A program made the translations under genes and the position numbers. A stretch of DNA of 64,000 nt from NCBI RefSeq assembly GCF_040954835.1, contig NC_090703.1, positions 18,737,444 to 18,801,443 on the forward strand. The letters are read 5' to 3'. Below are positions 47,701 to 62,700 of the stretch, one piece after another. Position 1 is the stretch's first letter. Every line of letters starts with the position of its first letter. This DNA comes from Lepisosteus oculatus. Its lineage: Eukaryota > Chordata > Actinopteri > Semionotiformes > Lepisosteidae. The notes beneath the pieces are model-generated. The model saw nothing but the letters and a program-made list of their open reading frames with translations, did not search any database and had not been told where the DNA came from.

Positions 47701-50700
47701 TAAATAGTTTAGTTTAATTTGTTAACTCTTTTAGACTTAGTAAGGCAGTACTAGTTCATTACTAAATTCATTAATTAAAGCATAGCATGAACAGAGACAA
47801 TTATCCGTGAAAAGACCTTCATTAATATTCATATTAAAAATGTTAAAATTTGCAAAATCTTTGTTTTGATATGTCCTTCTTACAAGAGCAGTATAAACCA
47901 CTGCTTTCTGTATAGGATGTTAAAAAAACAAGTGTAATTCTTACCTGACATTTGCTACAGGATCATTCACCAGTTCCAGTGCAGGAACAAGGAAGTATTT
48001 ACAGAAGTAAGACTTGGAAAAGAGCTCCATTGCAATTTCACACAGGTCGAGATATCGTAGTCTATTCCAGTAACTTCTTCCTTGACCCAGTTCTTGAAAA
48101 AAAGTAGTGTCAAGCTTTAACAGACTGATTTAACACCTTTCTAAGACACAGGACTTACGTAAAACCATATCTAGAGAAAATATGTCACTTGACGAGACAA
48201 AAAAACTGGTTGATAATATTGAACAATAATATTTTTACATACTGTATGTACTGTAAAAAAGTATACATAATGGAATAATTTTATGTTATTACAGTACTGT
48301 CCTCTTATTTTACACATATATACTTTTAATATTACTTAACCTCCTAAAATGTCCAGCTACTAAAGATTCCCTGCTCACATACAATTGTGCAGATACAGCA
48401 TACAGTATATAGACATAAAAATAAGTTAATAGATGTACTGTACCAAGAAAAGCACCTTGCCACAGCTTAAAGTTAGTGCCTAATTAAAAGGAGCTCTAGG
48501 GATATTATTGTCTGTATTAGGTTAATTTGGATTAAACTCATTTGGATTAGACCCTATGTTTAAGGGGCAACATTTTTTTATTGTTCTGGGCTTTTGAATT
48601 ACTGTATGTTTACTGTATATGGGGGTATAGGAGTGTTTTCTGTTCATCTGGTTTCAACAACTGCAAGGTCCAATATATGATCATGATGCGATGGAACATA
48701 ATCCATCACACAATCGGTGTAACACGGGGTACACTGTGGACAGGTGTAATACGAGTTAAAATAACAATGAACTTAAAGGCAACAAGAAGGATACTCACGG
48801 TCAACCAGCTTATTAATTATCTCTTGTCTCTGCTCCTGTTTGCGGTTATAGCGGAGGAAAACACACAATGTTCTGGCAGACTCTCGTTGTACAGGAAGGA
48901 CATTCTAAACAACAGCAGGAGATCCAACAATTAGAAGAATGCCATTTCCAGAGTTATAACCATTAATTATTTTCTCCAACATGATCAGAAATCACACAGA
49001 TGGCTCATTTACATAAAAAGCTTCTAATACAGGATAAACGTGCACAGCCCTACTTAGCTTTATTTCACAATTCATAATTGTGTGAGTAGACTCATTCACT
49101 GAATTGAAGAATATCTATAGTAATGCCTTTTACTTGACTGAAGCCAGAATTGAGGGCCTAGTGTCTACATATGACATTTCAGCCAGTAACCACACATTGA
49201 AAACAACAAAGTGAAAACAAATGCAATAGTTTTTTACACATTTTATAATGTTTTCATGAATTTGTCATTTGAAATGTCCCTTTATCTTTTAACAAAAAAA
49301 AACATTCCAATTTAAAAAAAAATCCCCAGAGTAGAACAAAACAAGGCTTACATTGGTTGTAATTATTGTAAACATCCTTTGTAAGAACCTGAAGTAGATC
49401 TGGTCTCCTGATATGACGCGAGGCAGGCAGGAATACTTCTGCAGGACTTTCTCGTGGATTCTCCACTTCAGAGACGTGGCTGCTTTCTGCTCTGCTGCAG
49501 CTAGTGCAGGGACCAGGTCTGGAATACTGACCTACAGAGCAAAATTAATTTAATTAACCCACCAGATATACAGAATGTACTGTAGATTTATTTTATTTTA
49601 GGCCAACTGAATTTCATTAAGCTTTACAGGTACTCAAATGTAGTCCGTACTTACCATTCAAAATAAAAAAAAAAATGTATCTTCTCAAAACTTGAAATTC
49701 TCCCAAATCATACACCAGATTGAAAAACATAAAGTAAAATTCTATTCTTTTATTTTATTTGTTTGTTGTGAAAAACACTAAATCTCTAAAATAACCCATA
49801 CATTTCAACATTTGGAGCACTGTAATTTACTCTTTGTATTTTGAATATTATAACAATAGTCATATACAGTAAATTAATAATCTATTCTGACAGTATGTCA
49901 GAAACTGGGGCGGAGTGGTGGCTCTGTGGCTAAGGATCTGTGCCTCTAGCTCGAAGGTTGCTGGGTCAAATCCCGTCGCTGGCAGAGGAATCCTACTCTG
50001 TTGGGCTCCTGAGCAAGGCCCTTAACCCCAACTGCTCCAGGGGTGCTGTACAATGGCAGACCCTGTGCTCTGACCCCAGGATCTCTCCCTGTCTGTGTGT
50101 CTCATAGAGAGCAAGCTGGGGTATGTGAAAAGATCATTCCTAATGCAAGAAATTGTAAAGGGTTAATAAAGTGATGTTATTATTAAACTGTCCATTCTCC
50201 TGGAAACTTTGGTTTCATCAGCACAACAAATCAAAACTGTACTACTAACATGGGTCATGTAACAAATGTGAACACCACTAAACATAAACAAGAATGAGTC
50301 TTAAAATTTTTAACTTAACCAGTAATAGTGCTGAATGTTGTAGTTGTTGGCGAAGTTGTGCCATTGAATAGACTTTTGTAGAATGCACCTGTTTGCAAAC
50401 TACTTTGCTGAACAGTATACAAATACTGGATGTGCTCTAGCCTTATTATAATATACTTATACGTGAAAGTATACGCTTCAAGTCTACATGAAAATTAAAA
50501 CAGGTGAAAGACAGATTTATTATAATATTCTTTCCTTACATTTAAAGGTGGGATCACTCATTAAATATTGAGAGAAAAAGGGTTTGCGGTGAAGTTTACA
50601 AAAGACAGCCATTGTTTATTCAACTTACATTGAGAATGATGAAATTAGTGATTGGCTCAAGGCAAAAACCAATTAGTAGCAGGTGGTTCAGGCTATAATA

Positions 50701-53700
50701 CACAATCACCAGTAGGGGGAAAAGTGATTTAATATTATAATAAAATGTAACCTTATTTTCAGATGCAGATCCTTCTCCTCTTGATGTAGCAAGCTCCAGA
50801 GTTTCTTGGAGATTGTTCATTAGTGCATCTAATACCTAAAAATAATAAGACAATTATTCATAACCTTTATTAGTTTTACCGATAATCCACAACATAATAC
50901 TGCTTTTCTGAAAGGTAATAAGGTAAAACGCATAGCATAGAATAATTCTGGGACCGAATTCAGATTTCTTTTGTTTTTTAATACCCAGTCCTTTGAAATT
51001 GACAAATAAAGCAGTATTTTGCCATTCATGAATTTATCCTACACAGTGATTCACACCCATAATTTTTGGAGAGATACAACTTGGTTCCCCCACTCAATTC
51101 CACATTCTAAAAAGTCTGATTTGGTTACATTTTAATTATTTGACACCAGTTGCAAATGTATCACATCTACTGTAAAGCCTTTGGAGATTCACAAGTTACC
51201 TAATATTAGAAGAGCTATCACAGTTTGCAAAGAAAGTACATTTCACTTCAAGCATTCAACACAGTATGAAAGTTAAAATATGAATGTCACTTAATAGTTA
51301 CATATAAATGTAAGGTCTGAACGACTACTTTTGGTAACTACGAAATTACAACAAAATGTAGAAAGTTAAGAAAACTAACATAAATAGCTACTAATAAAAC
51401 ATTGTAGTTAATTAATCCAAATATCAAATCCATCCATTTTTTATTGCCTTTATCCCTTTGCTCCTCAACAACGCTTTGGTCAAAAAAGTGCCTCCTGTTC
51501 TTGGGTTGCTCTTCTCTGGACTAATAACAGCAATATCGTTTTTATTATGTGTCAATGAAAACAGTATAATATTCTAAATGAGTTATTACTAGTTCATTGT
51601 ACAATTTTAACAAAATAATTTAGATTTTATGTACCTAACCATAGGAAACCAATCTCTAGAGCTATTAAGTCATGAAAGACTGTCATATATTATAAAAGAT
51701 TTTATTAAAACATGTTTGTAGGCCTCTGGAGAAAAAGAGAAGTTCCAGAAATGTCTAATATCACAAAATAATTACAGGCACAAAAGTTAACATTCATATT
51801 TTATTTTACATTACAGTTAGTACATTAACTTATTTGATATATTGTACATCTTACCTCTAATGAGTCATCTTGTAATAGTGCTATCAGCTCCTTGTGTATA
51901 TAATGTACATTGGGACCTAACAATTTAACAACCTAAAAAAGAATCATATACATTGTTAGTGTAATGTATATAGAAATAAAACCCTATTCTAACAATATAA
52001 ATCCAATACACACATAGTATTTTAAAAGAATTCCCAATCCAGTATATTATTCTTAATTATATATTTTGATCTTTTCTTGCAATATTTTTTTAGCCAACTG
52101 AACATCCATGTCTAAAGTTGATGTTTGTTCATTTATAGCACCCAGATTGCAGAATGATAAGTGTGGGTTATCTGTTGCAGAAGTCCTGTTTCACCCTTGT
52201 ATAATAGTTATACATTTTATTCTTACTGTATTTCTGAAGACTTTTTGTCTCTGCACAATAAACAAAAATCAAACATACCTGTATACATTTGAAATTCCAC
52301 ATTTCATTTGTCTAAATTATATTACAGAAAGTTGAAAACCATTTTTTTCTGCCTGAATCATAACTAGCACAAAGAAAACATGGCATGGCTATTTCTACTA
52401 TATACTTACTTCATGGAAGCCACTAGCTGATGTATGCCTGACAGAAATTTCAGGATCATGACATAAGCTTGAAAAAGTAGGATATAGCTCTGAAGGGAAG
52501 GTTTTTGGGTCCGCAAATAATACCATGGCCTGCAAAGATCAGGGGAAAAAAAGAATTGTAAAAGATTGTAGAGATTAGCCTTAACTTTAATCTCCTTTTT
52601 TCTTTTTTACTTGTCAGCAGTTAAGATGGGAGGACTCACACATGAAAAAAAAATACTTATATCACAATCTACACACAATTCATCAGCACAATTCAGCAGT
52701 CCTATAGACTAGGACAGAGGGCCACTTCTCACAAGTGATACTCTTAGAGTGGTCATCACCACGAACATACAATAGGAACAGTACAAAACAGTTTTTAAGA
52801 CCACAAATATAGCTGTATACGAGACATGTATTGAAGACTGTTCAGCCAGATATCATGAGCCTACATTTTGAATAAACAGTCAACCATTTATTGTGTGCAT
52901 GTGCACCATTCAAGAACCTTAAATGACCGATACAAACAAAAAGATTTAGACTGGCTGTGTCACTGACAGTCACTGAAGTTTTATCCATCAGACTCCCAGG
53001 CACAAACGAGCCAGAAAGTGAAAAGCTTTTGAAAACGCTCTTCCTAGAGCCTGTTGGAAAGATTTCATGAACAAAACAAAGCAATTTCACACTGCTGTTA
53101 TGGAAGATATGTTTGCAAAGGTTAAAAAGATCAATATGCATTTATTAGCTTAACACGATTCTATAGTCTTTGGTGATAAATGTGTTGTAAATGTAGGGGG
53201 TACAGAGTGCAGGAGGACAAACAAGCATAGTAACAATCCCATGATAGGGAAAGCATGGTAACCTGGACTATCACAATATTCTGCCTTTTCAGGTCACTCA
53301 TGTCTTAATCTTATAATAAAACTCTTGTAAACTAACAATAAAGAAAAGGGGGTATTTCTGTCTTGCACACATTGATTAAAAAAGATTAACAGCCCTATTA
53401 TAAATGAAAGGATACAGTTTTCTTCACCTTCTATGTCAAAAGAACAATGCAGTTTATATTTCAATCAGGAATAGAAATATTCTGTTCCATGATACACTTT
53501 TATAACATTTTTTTTCTTTTAAACACACATGTGCTACAGTTATTGCTGTTTTGTCAGTTTTTTTTGTAGTGGCAGATCTCTTCTCTATTAACCAGTATTC
53601 ACTGCCCTTTTACAGCTACAATACATTAGTATCCTTTGGTATGGGATGGTCTGGGATATTTAAACTTCCACATACTGTATGTAATCACATTCCTGAACTA

Positions 53701-56700
53701 GGCAAATTTGAAGCACTAAAAGCCAATCTATCAGGGGCATCTAGTGGCCTTTCTATTTTCTGCCTGTCCATTCACTACATCCTGATTAATGAGATCTCAA
53801 GACACACAAATGAATCCTTTAAGACATGACTGTTCAGGCCAGCTGCTCTTTCTCATCTTGCACTTCTGATGTACAAACAGTGCCACTTATATGTCAATAA
53901 AACAGACAAAGCGTGTACTGATACCGCTCAGGCCTGCTGGAACTAACAGCACATTGAAGATATGATAGCAGTGAAATGTTCTGCAGGTCCAGACTTGCAC
54001 TATTTGCCCATAAAGGCATATCGACACACACTAGTAAAACACTTAAACAAATGAATTAACCAGCTCTTTAAGAGGCCAATTATTATTGTTGTTATCATTA
54101 TTATTTTCTTAGACACACTTATCCATCATGTTTTATAATACATTCATGAATTTCACAGTAACAATCATGGGCATATAACAAGCTTGCATTGAAAAATAAG
54201 AGCAGCACAAGCTATAACAGAACTGTGCCAATCAAAAATTGCATATTATACAGATAGTGTGGAAACAAAACAGAAACTAAAGCAGCTTAATGGCACACCG
54301 TCCATTTATACAATGAACAGCAGCCACAAAAAACTACACTCCCAGCTCAAGAGCCACAGACAAACTAAAGAATGCAACTGAGAAAGCTCAGGTGGTACAT
54401 AAAAATGTGTCAGAAAGGGTAAGAAAGGTGTAAAGGACTAGACATGTTACTATTTTTGTTCAGCTTTGTACAAAATTATTTAAATAACAATCACTATACA
54501 AGACAAAAGACATGCACAATAACAAATCATGATTCTTTAAAAGATTGTTCACTCTCTACAACTAACTGTCAGATAAGTCTCTACCCTTTCTTTGTTCAAT
54601 GTAAGATTTGTTTTTTTTCTTTCCCTTCTAATTAATAATTTAATGTTTCATCTTATTATAGTTTGATGTTTTTGTAAATCATTTTTTATATGTATAACTC
54701 TCATGGCAATGTTTAGTTTCTGGCAAATTCTATAACCTTATAAAACATTAGAAAAGTAAGGCGTACTCACTGGGAAGTTATAGGCACAGTTTTTTCGTAC
54801 TGTCTCATATTTCTTCTCCAGTTCTAGTGGGTAGCCCTGGCTCTCACAGTGACCATTTTCATGATGAAGGCCCAATACACACAGTTTCTTGTAAAATTCT
54901 AGAAACCATAAATGCTGCTCTTCAGTGAAATTCCCTTCAAGTGAAAAAAAAGGACTGAAATAGTAAAAGAACCCACAAGTACAAACTGTAGACATGAAAC
55001 TGTAGACTTTAAATAATGCTAAACTAATCCATAATACACAAAGGGCATTTTAACAGAAGCTCAAAGAAGGTGGCTGGCAATTTTTTTCTCCATTATCTTC
55101 CTTACTATTGGGTCAAATAAAAATGCTGTTAAATCCATTTCTTACCCCCCCCAAAAAACAAACAAACAAACAAACAAACAAACACAACAATCAGTGGGTT
55201 AGCTGTGACCATGAACACATTAGTGTTGCAAATTTACTGAAAATTCATAAAGTCATAGTGTAAATTGAAAATATGGGATAGAAACATTTGCACTTCCCTC
55301 TTAACTATACTGCTTAATCACTTAAATCAAGAAAGAATAAATTCCAACCTGAGAGGCCATGGCAGAGTTTTCCATATTGAAACGACAAAGAAGTCAAAAC
55401 AGCTTCATCAGCTTTGAAACATTTTTCACAAAATGTTTTCACTAATGGAAATATAACACGGGTCTTGTCATCTGAAAGAGAATGAAATAAATTTAACAAG
55501 AACTGCCTTTACATAGCACTAAATTAGGAAGTGCTAATCTTTAGTGTTTGTATTTTTTTATTACCAGGCAGTTTATGAGGTATGCAAATGTAATACAGTA
55601 CATCATTTCAGGTTCTAATTGCTGGACAATCTGAGTGTTGAAATAATGACAACCTTATACTTACTTGCCCTGAAAAAAAATGTAATGTAATACATTTAAC
55701 AGCATTGTATTTTTTTTCTTTAGATGTATAAATAATTTATGTACCAGATCGTATCTGGTTTAGAAATAGTTTTGGCTACAATCCTACACAAATTATTAAA
55801 CAAAAACAGATATTTTAAAGTTATTGACAAATGTTTAAAGATAATTTTATTGTACCAATACTTATCTGGTTAGTATGTGACTACCACTTTAATTGGTACG
55901 TGGCACTTCTGTAACTTTTAACATTTCCTTGATGTTACTATTTTTAAATTGTACAGTTGCCTTAATAATATAGAAATATACAGTACTATGAAGATCAATA
56001 AAGTGCAGAAGCAACAGAAGAATTCTGGTCGACTCATCTGTGAGGATTTCATATTCACTAACAAAAATGTCCTAAACCCATTGCAGGAACAAAGAAATAT
56101 TGCTGTTATTAACTAGGTTTTTCAATTGCCAGCCTTGAATCTATTTCAGATGTTATGGACAGATCCACAGAACACATACTGTACTGTATGTGTTCTGAAA
56201 AGCTGATTAAAAAATACCAATGACAAGAAATAGATGCAAAAAATGTTATAACTATGTTTGTGAAACATTATTCTACTTAATTAAAATGTACCTAGTTTCT
56301 GGAATATACATAGTCAAAATGTATAACAAACAGATTAACAGCAGATTCATAGAATTAAGTTTTTCCCATTCCCATTGTGTAATACGGTAAGATTATGCAC
56401 ACAGTGTGTATATATGGGGGGGTTGGCACATTTTATTGTATTCTGTGGCATAATGGGAAGAATCTTCAGTTCTTGAGGTTGTATATCACCTGTAAATGTA
56501 CAGCAACAGGAGAGTACAGGTAAGGTGAAATTGCATTGCATAGAGTGGTTAATAAAGTAAAACAATAACCATGTTGTGCTATGTAACAGAATCAGGAAAT
56601 GGGAGATTGCTTACAAATCAGACAATATTAGACCTTCAATTAGCGTAAGGTTGTTGTTTTTTTTCCACGTGTCTTTTAGATCAACCAATAACAGTACAGA

Positions 56701-59700
56701 TTCTACTTTGCTGTTTGTCCTATGTTGTATTCATGATGACTGTTGCTGTTGATATTGCTTATGACCAAACATGACCAAAATATTGACAAATGACATAATT
56801 TGTGTAACATACTGTGTAACACACAAGGTTTTCAATTAACACATACATTTCAAACACAGAGCTGGTAATGTATTATGTTTTTATGTTCGTTCTTGACTTT
56901 CTCAATGAGGTTCAACAGCTATATAATGACACTCCAACACTCACCACTTTCGAACATTTCCAGCAGATTGACAATTGTTTCAAATGCAGCCAGTCGTACA
57001 GTGCTTTCCTCATCTCGAGCCAACTCGACTAACTCAGGCAAGACCACTGCCTTAGTGTGGTCGGCCCTACAGGGACAAAATGAGTACCATATATGTTCAT
57101 ATCCTTACACTGTGAAAGCCACTTCAGGAAATGTAGAATATTTTTTCAAAAGAACTCACAAATACTGTATAGCAACACATATCTAAGACACAGAGTACTG
57201 TAAGGGTGTGAATAATCTATTAAAATATCAAAGTAAAGCTGGAAATAAAACTTCCAGTGCACAGCTGCTTAAGTCACTCATTCTATTTCTCATTTTGTCT
57301 TTGAAAGCAGATCAACCCTAATGTTACCAATATTCCAAACCCAACCTTGGTCCATAAACCGATGACCTTCCCATTTCCCCTTAAGTCTGAAACCTATTCT
57401 ACTAGCTAATCCTTTATGTCCAGGGATGGTTTTCAAACATTATCAGATTATCCTTTTATCATCAATGCTGTCTCCCCAAGAGACTAAACCTTTTCCACTA
57501 AAAACATAGTCTCAGTACAATACTTAATTTTTCTGTTTTAAATACAATAATATATTTATTTATAATAAAATATTTAGTAATCTATAAGTTTTATAGTGGA
57601 ATCACATTCCAGACAGCTGGAGTTGATTCCTCTGATAACTTCCTGCAAATGTACAAATATATTTAGGTCTCCCTCAGTCTCTGAGGTATCCCTAAGTCTC
57701 CCTTTAGTGTCATGCTCATGAAACCACTGTGATCTGTGGATAGAAGGAATTGTCATTCTGGAAGACACCAATCCTGGCAGTAAAGAAATGCGGTGAAGAT
57801 TATTACTTTGTACCATTTAGTAGCAAATAGTATTGATCCTGTCTTCTGAAGGAAAGGGTGTACACAAACTCAAGCCAGGAAAATGCAACCCACAATATTA
57901 GGGAACCACCAGAACCTTTCACTGTTAGAATCAACACACACGGCTGTAGAGTTACTTAGGATGGTGCCACATGTGCACAAGTCTGTAAAAAACATGGTGA
58001 AGGATGATTCTCTTATTTTAACACTTCTACACAGCTCATTGGTCCATTTATATTTTGTGCTCTTTGCATCACTGGATTGACAACAATGCATTGCCTGGTG
58101 TGATGAGTGGTTTGCATACTGCAATCCTTCCTCCCCAGATCGAAATACGCAGTCAATTAATCTTCAGATGGTCATTTGTTTTGCCGTGCACTTCCAAATT
58201 AATGCACAGATATCATGACTATGCGCTTCTGGCCACTGTTGGCTTTTGCTGATGATGCCTTTCCCTTTTGTTCCACGCTGACATTGCTTCTTTGTTTGTG
58301 AAATATCAGCAAGGTGAGCTGACTTTGTCATGGAAGCTCCTGTCAGATTGTGCCCTAGTAATCACCCACCTTTCAAAACCACTGAAGTTTCATTTTGTAG
58401 TCATGCTAGCCATATATATACAGTAGTATAGGGAACCAGGCCAGTCCAGCATTTTTATACAGTATGTGACATTAAGCATGCTGGAATGTTATTTGTTTAA
58501 ATAATGCATGTGCCACACCTGTGTGGAAGCCCTTGTGTTCAATTTACTTGGTGTTCCTCATTTACCTAGGTGTTTCCATTTTTTGTACTTTACCTGTATC
58601 TCTAAGTCAAAGCATGTGAACTAATCATTACTTAATATGTGAACTGTGCACAGCTCTAAATAAAAATGAATTAAATAAATTGGTTGGCATGTGTATAGTA
58701 AGCATTCAGGAATGCTAGTCCATTAACTACTGTATGTACATTATAAGTACTATATGTTTGATGTTATACAAAAATGTCCCTAGTACTGCCATGTACTATT
58801 ATTAATTGATAAGAGTAGCTGTTGTGCAAAACACACACCCAGTTACCTTTTGTGGCCTTCAAATAGCAAATGGATAATAAATTATTATTAACACTTTGTT
58901 ACCAGATAATTTGTAAATTGTAAACAAATTTCATATTGACAGCTACTGAACAATGTGCTTTTTTCCTTGAAGTAGCAGGCATTATAACATGCTATCATAC
59001 TTGACCTATAGAAATAGCAAATGCACTTTGAAATGACTGTGACTGAATAGCAAAGAAATATGTTATATTTCACATTTTAATTATTTTATTTGTACCATTT
59101 ATTAAACACTATATAACCATATACAGCAGATTAGACTTAATTTATCTAAATCCATAAATTATTGGGTAACCAACTACATTGATTATTTACATGCTGTGTT
59201 CCCTAATGGGGCTATAGGTGAGATTACAGAACTCAGAAGTCTGTCTAATGTGACTTTATCCACATCCAAGTCTTTAGCTCAATATATTTATACATATTTG
59301 ATCTATATTCAAATAGCCACAGTTTTTTTTATAACATTTATGGGCTATTGTGTTACATTTATTTAGCATTTCAATGTTAGAAAAAGTAATAGGTTTCCCG
59401 AAGGCAAACAAGAAGACTTACAAAGAGACTTCGACCTGATAGGATCAAACAATTACCCTATTCCTCTGGCTATGTTCTCCAGCTGTCGACACATACAGGA
59501 CCGTACTTCATACTCCACATCTTGACATAGAGACCTTACTAGAGGCAGTAGGTCTTTTTTAACTCTGAAAGAAATGATAAATATGAATACATTTGAAGTC
59601 CTGTGCACTTTAAAATGCATCAGCAGAGATGCTGTGATTGTACTTTAAAAGGTACAACACATAAAACTATATACAAGCCTTTGAGATAATAAAAATTAAA

Positions 59701-62700
59701 ATTCAGTAAAAGCACATACATTTACCAGACTGTACAGTGTACATTATAACATGACATTTTAATACAGACTCCTTTTGTAATTTCAGAGTGGTACAAACTA
59801 AAAATACAACAGAAATAAATACACTTTGATCAGCTTGAGTTTATAGTAAAGACAATTTGCCCTCTGTGACTTACATTTGTGATTCAAACTTCCCTGCTAC
59901 TTTTCCAAGAATGCGGCAGCTGGCCAAGCGGGATTGCAGTGTTTGGGAGAGTTGTGCTTTGGATACCAGAGGGTGTAGTATCTATAGAAAATAACAATCA
60001 ATGCAGTTAAGAATAGTCTCACTGATGATGAGTCAACCATGTCTACAAAAGCATTTTATCTTCAAAACACATTGCATGAAAATAGAGAGTAGGCATCAAT
60101 CGCATATTTTCCAGTGAGCAAGTTCAGTGGTCTGTGAGCCTTAGATTCAACAGGGTTTAAGGCAAGCACGGCATCCATGCAATAATTCCCACCTTCTCAT
60201 TTCACAAGAAAGCCAATGCTACACAAGCAGTATAAGTGTGTTACTCTGCTGGAATACTGCCACATCTGGAGGAGCCCACATCAGTGAGGTCCCAGGACTT
60301 GATCTATGCAATGTGATGAATGGCAGGGTGAAATCACTATAAATGGACTTTGAACCTCCCTATCAATACAGAACAATTAATGTATCTTTCTGTACAGTTG
60401 CACCACACTCACTGATGTCGAACAGGGTGGTCATAAAAGCTTGACTTGGCTCCACTGCTGGCAAATCCAACTGACGTGATTTAGATCAGCCTCTGGCATA
60501 CCAATGGCACAAAGGTATCTGTTCACTTGAAAGGAGGGGTATATTGGTTCCTTTCTAACTTTTCTAGATTTTCATCGAGCTTAACATTCGACAGGTTAAA
60601 TCCCCTTATCACATTCTCTTTGAATGAGGTGTATTATTGCTTATGTAACAGTCAAATACTGCACTTTATTTTTCTAAAAACTAATGTGAATAGATGTTTC
60701 CTTTGATGTTTTGTATACTGTACTTGATTCAAATTAAAAACTATTCATGTTGAAATACAAAGGATTGAATCTTAGTCTAAAATGTTAGACTAATGTATTA
60801 TTGTGACATGAGAATTTATAGTCAATGTTACACAGTGGTTATACACTGATAATTGTATAGGTTAGATAGGTTAGAAAAGGATTTTGATTTTTGACAATGT
60901 GGAAGAGAAATAGTTAACAAGAAAGGCATACAAACTTTAAACTTGCCATTTATATATTTTAATCTTGTAAATACAATTAATCACTTACTTCTTGCCTTAT
61001 GGTTTCCTTTGGTAAAACATCAATTGCAGATAATAGTGTTTCTAGCCAAGCATTACAGACCACTGCTAAGAACAAAAACAAAGCCACTTAAAATATTCAC
61101 ATCACAGCTTTCTTAAGTCACAATCTACTGTAGAAGGAATATTCTTAATCATATACACACATTATAGTTTATTTAATTATTAGTTTTCATTCCAGATCTT
61201 ACTACATTGTAAAAATGAGTAATTAATTTGACACCAAAGCTTCATGAAAAGCATCCTAAATCACAAACAAAATAGACTATAAGGGGTTTCTTAATTTCAG
61301 TTCCAAGAATTGTACAGTAGTTTTCATTCTACTACAAGTAGTCATTTAAGCATTCAACCTATTCTTAGTCATATTTTGTTTTTTCCTGCTGATTATACAA
61401 AACATTCACTTTTTTACAGGTAGTTACCTATAGTATAAAACAGTTGCAATGATGCAGTTAATTAGACCAACTACAGTACATAACTGAAAGGTTCAAAAAA
61501 GACACTGGATTGTCCAGGAATTGAGTTGTAGACTGTTTGAGACCACTTGAGTAAAGGTTGCAAGCAAGTCTTATTTTAAATTAGTCTAAAATCACTAACA
61601 GGAGATGCTATTTTCAGTAGAGCATGCAGTTTTTCAACAAAATACTAGCCCACTGGTGACTCACGGTGAATCAAACAGCCTCAGTTCTTTTATTTTATTT
61701 ATTTTTTTGACAATAGTAATGCATATTTAGGTGTATGTTGTTCTCAATTTTGAATCCCAGCCACATTCCGAGTAGTGACATGACTTGAAGAATTTCTCTT
61801 ACCAAGAAGAGAACCAATAACAGATCGAGCTATCACAACAGACTCATCACACATGACTCACCAACACTTCTCCCTGTACAAAACTGACCTGCATCCCTGT
61901 GATCTAGGTTTAGTAGAATGATTTGCAAAATCGAGTGGGTGTGAGTTTGGATCAATATGAGATCATCTTGCAGGATGGTTAGGAAAGAGCCAGCAGCTGC
62001 TAACTGCATCTCCACCCCTGCAACGTGTAGGACTTCCTATGGGTGAGGGCACAAAAAGTCAGTCAGAGAAAAAACTTCAAAACGTTGACACCAGTGAGAA
62101 AATGAAAGTTACAGTGCTAATCAATCTATATGTTTATGAATGCCCATCAGATGCAATGTAAAAATAATATCTGTCTTATTGATTTTAATGAAACATTTTA
62201 GAAATCTCTCAGAAGAAGAATTATTCTATGTACTGATCAAACCATGTAACTGAATTATTGGAACATAACTAGTTAATGTATATAATATGCCCACCTTTGT
62301 TCACCTTTGATAAATTATTACCATCTTGACTTAGGAGATACTCCAGTAATAGGTGGTATACAATGCATTAAGAACAAGCATTCAGACCCAAACCCATAAT
62401 TTTTCAATTTTGTTGCTGTCTGAGTTTGCTGTCACCGTATATTAATAATAAACACTATATACTCCAAACTGCTAAAGTTAAAAATGCTGATCTTACATTA
62501 AATAATTTTAAATATTCTCAGTTGCCTAAGTATACAACCCCTTAGCTATGAGAACCCTAAATCTGGTGTGAAGTAATATTTTGAAAGGCCACAAAATTAG
62601 TTTAATTGTTTCTGCCTGTGAGACAAACCTACAGAATACTGTAACTTGACACAGTAAATGCATTTGTCTGCATAAGTTCTCTCAGACAGATAATGAATTT

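Noticed and set aside
48581-48934. Plus-strand 117-codon open frame
   Set aside because: Antisense to the PPP4R4 exon at 48,799-48,904.
49905-49985. tRNA gene
   Set aside because: Box A and B-like sequence only, no proper cloverleaf, followed by a SINE body.
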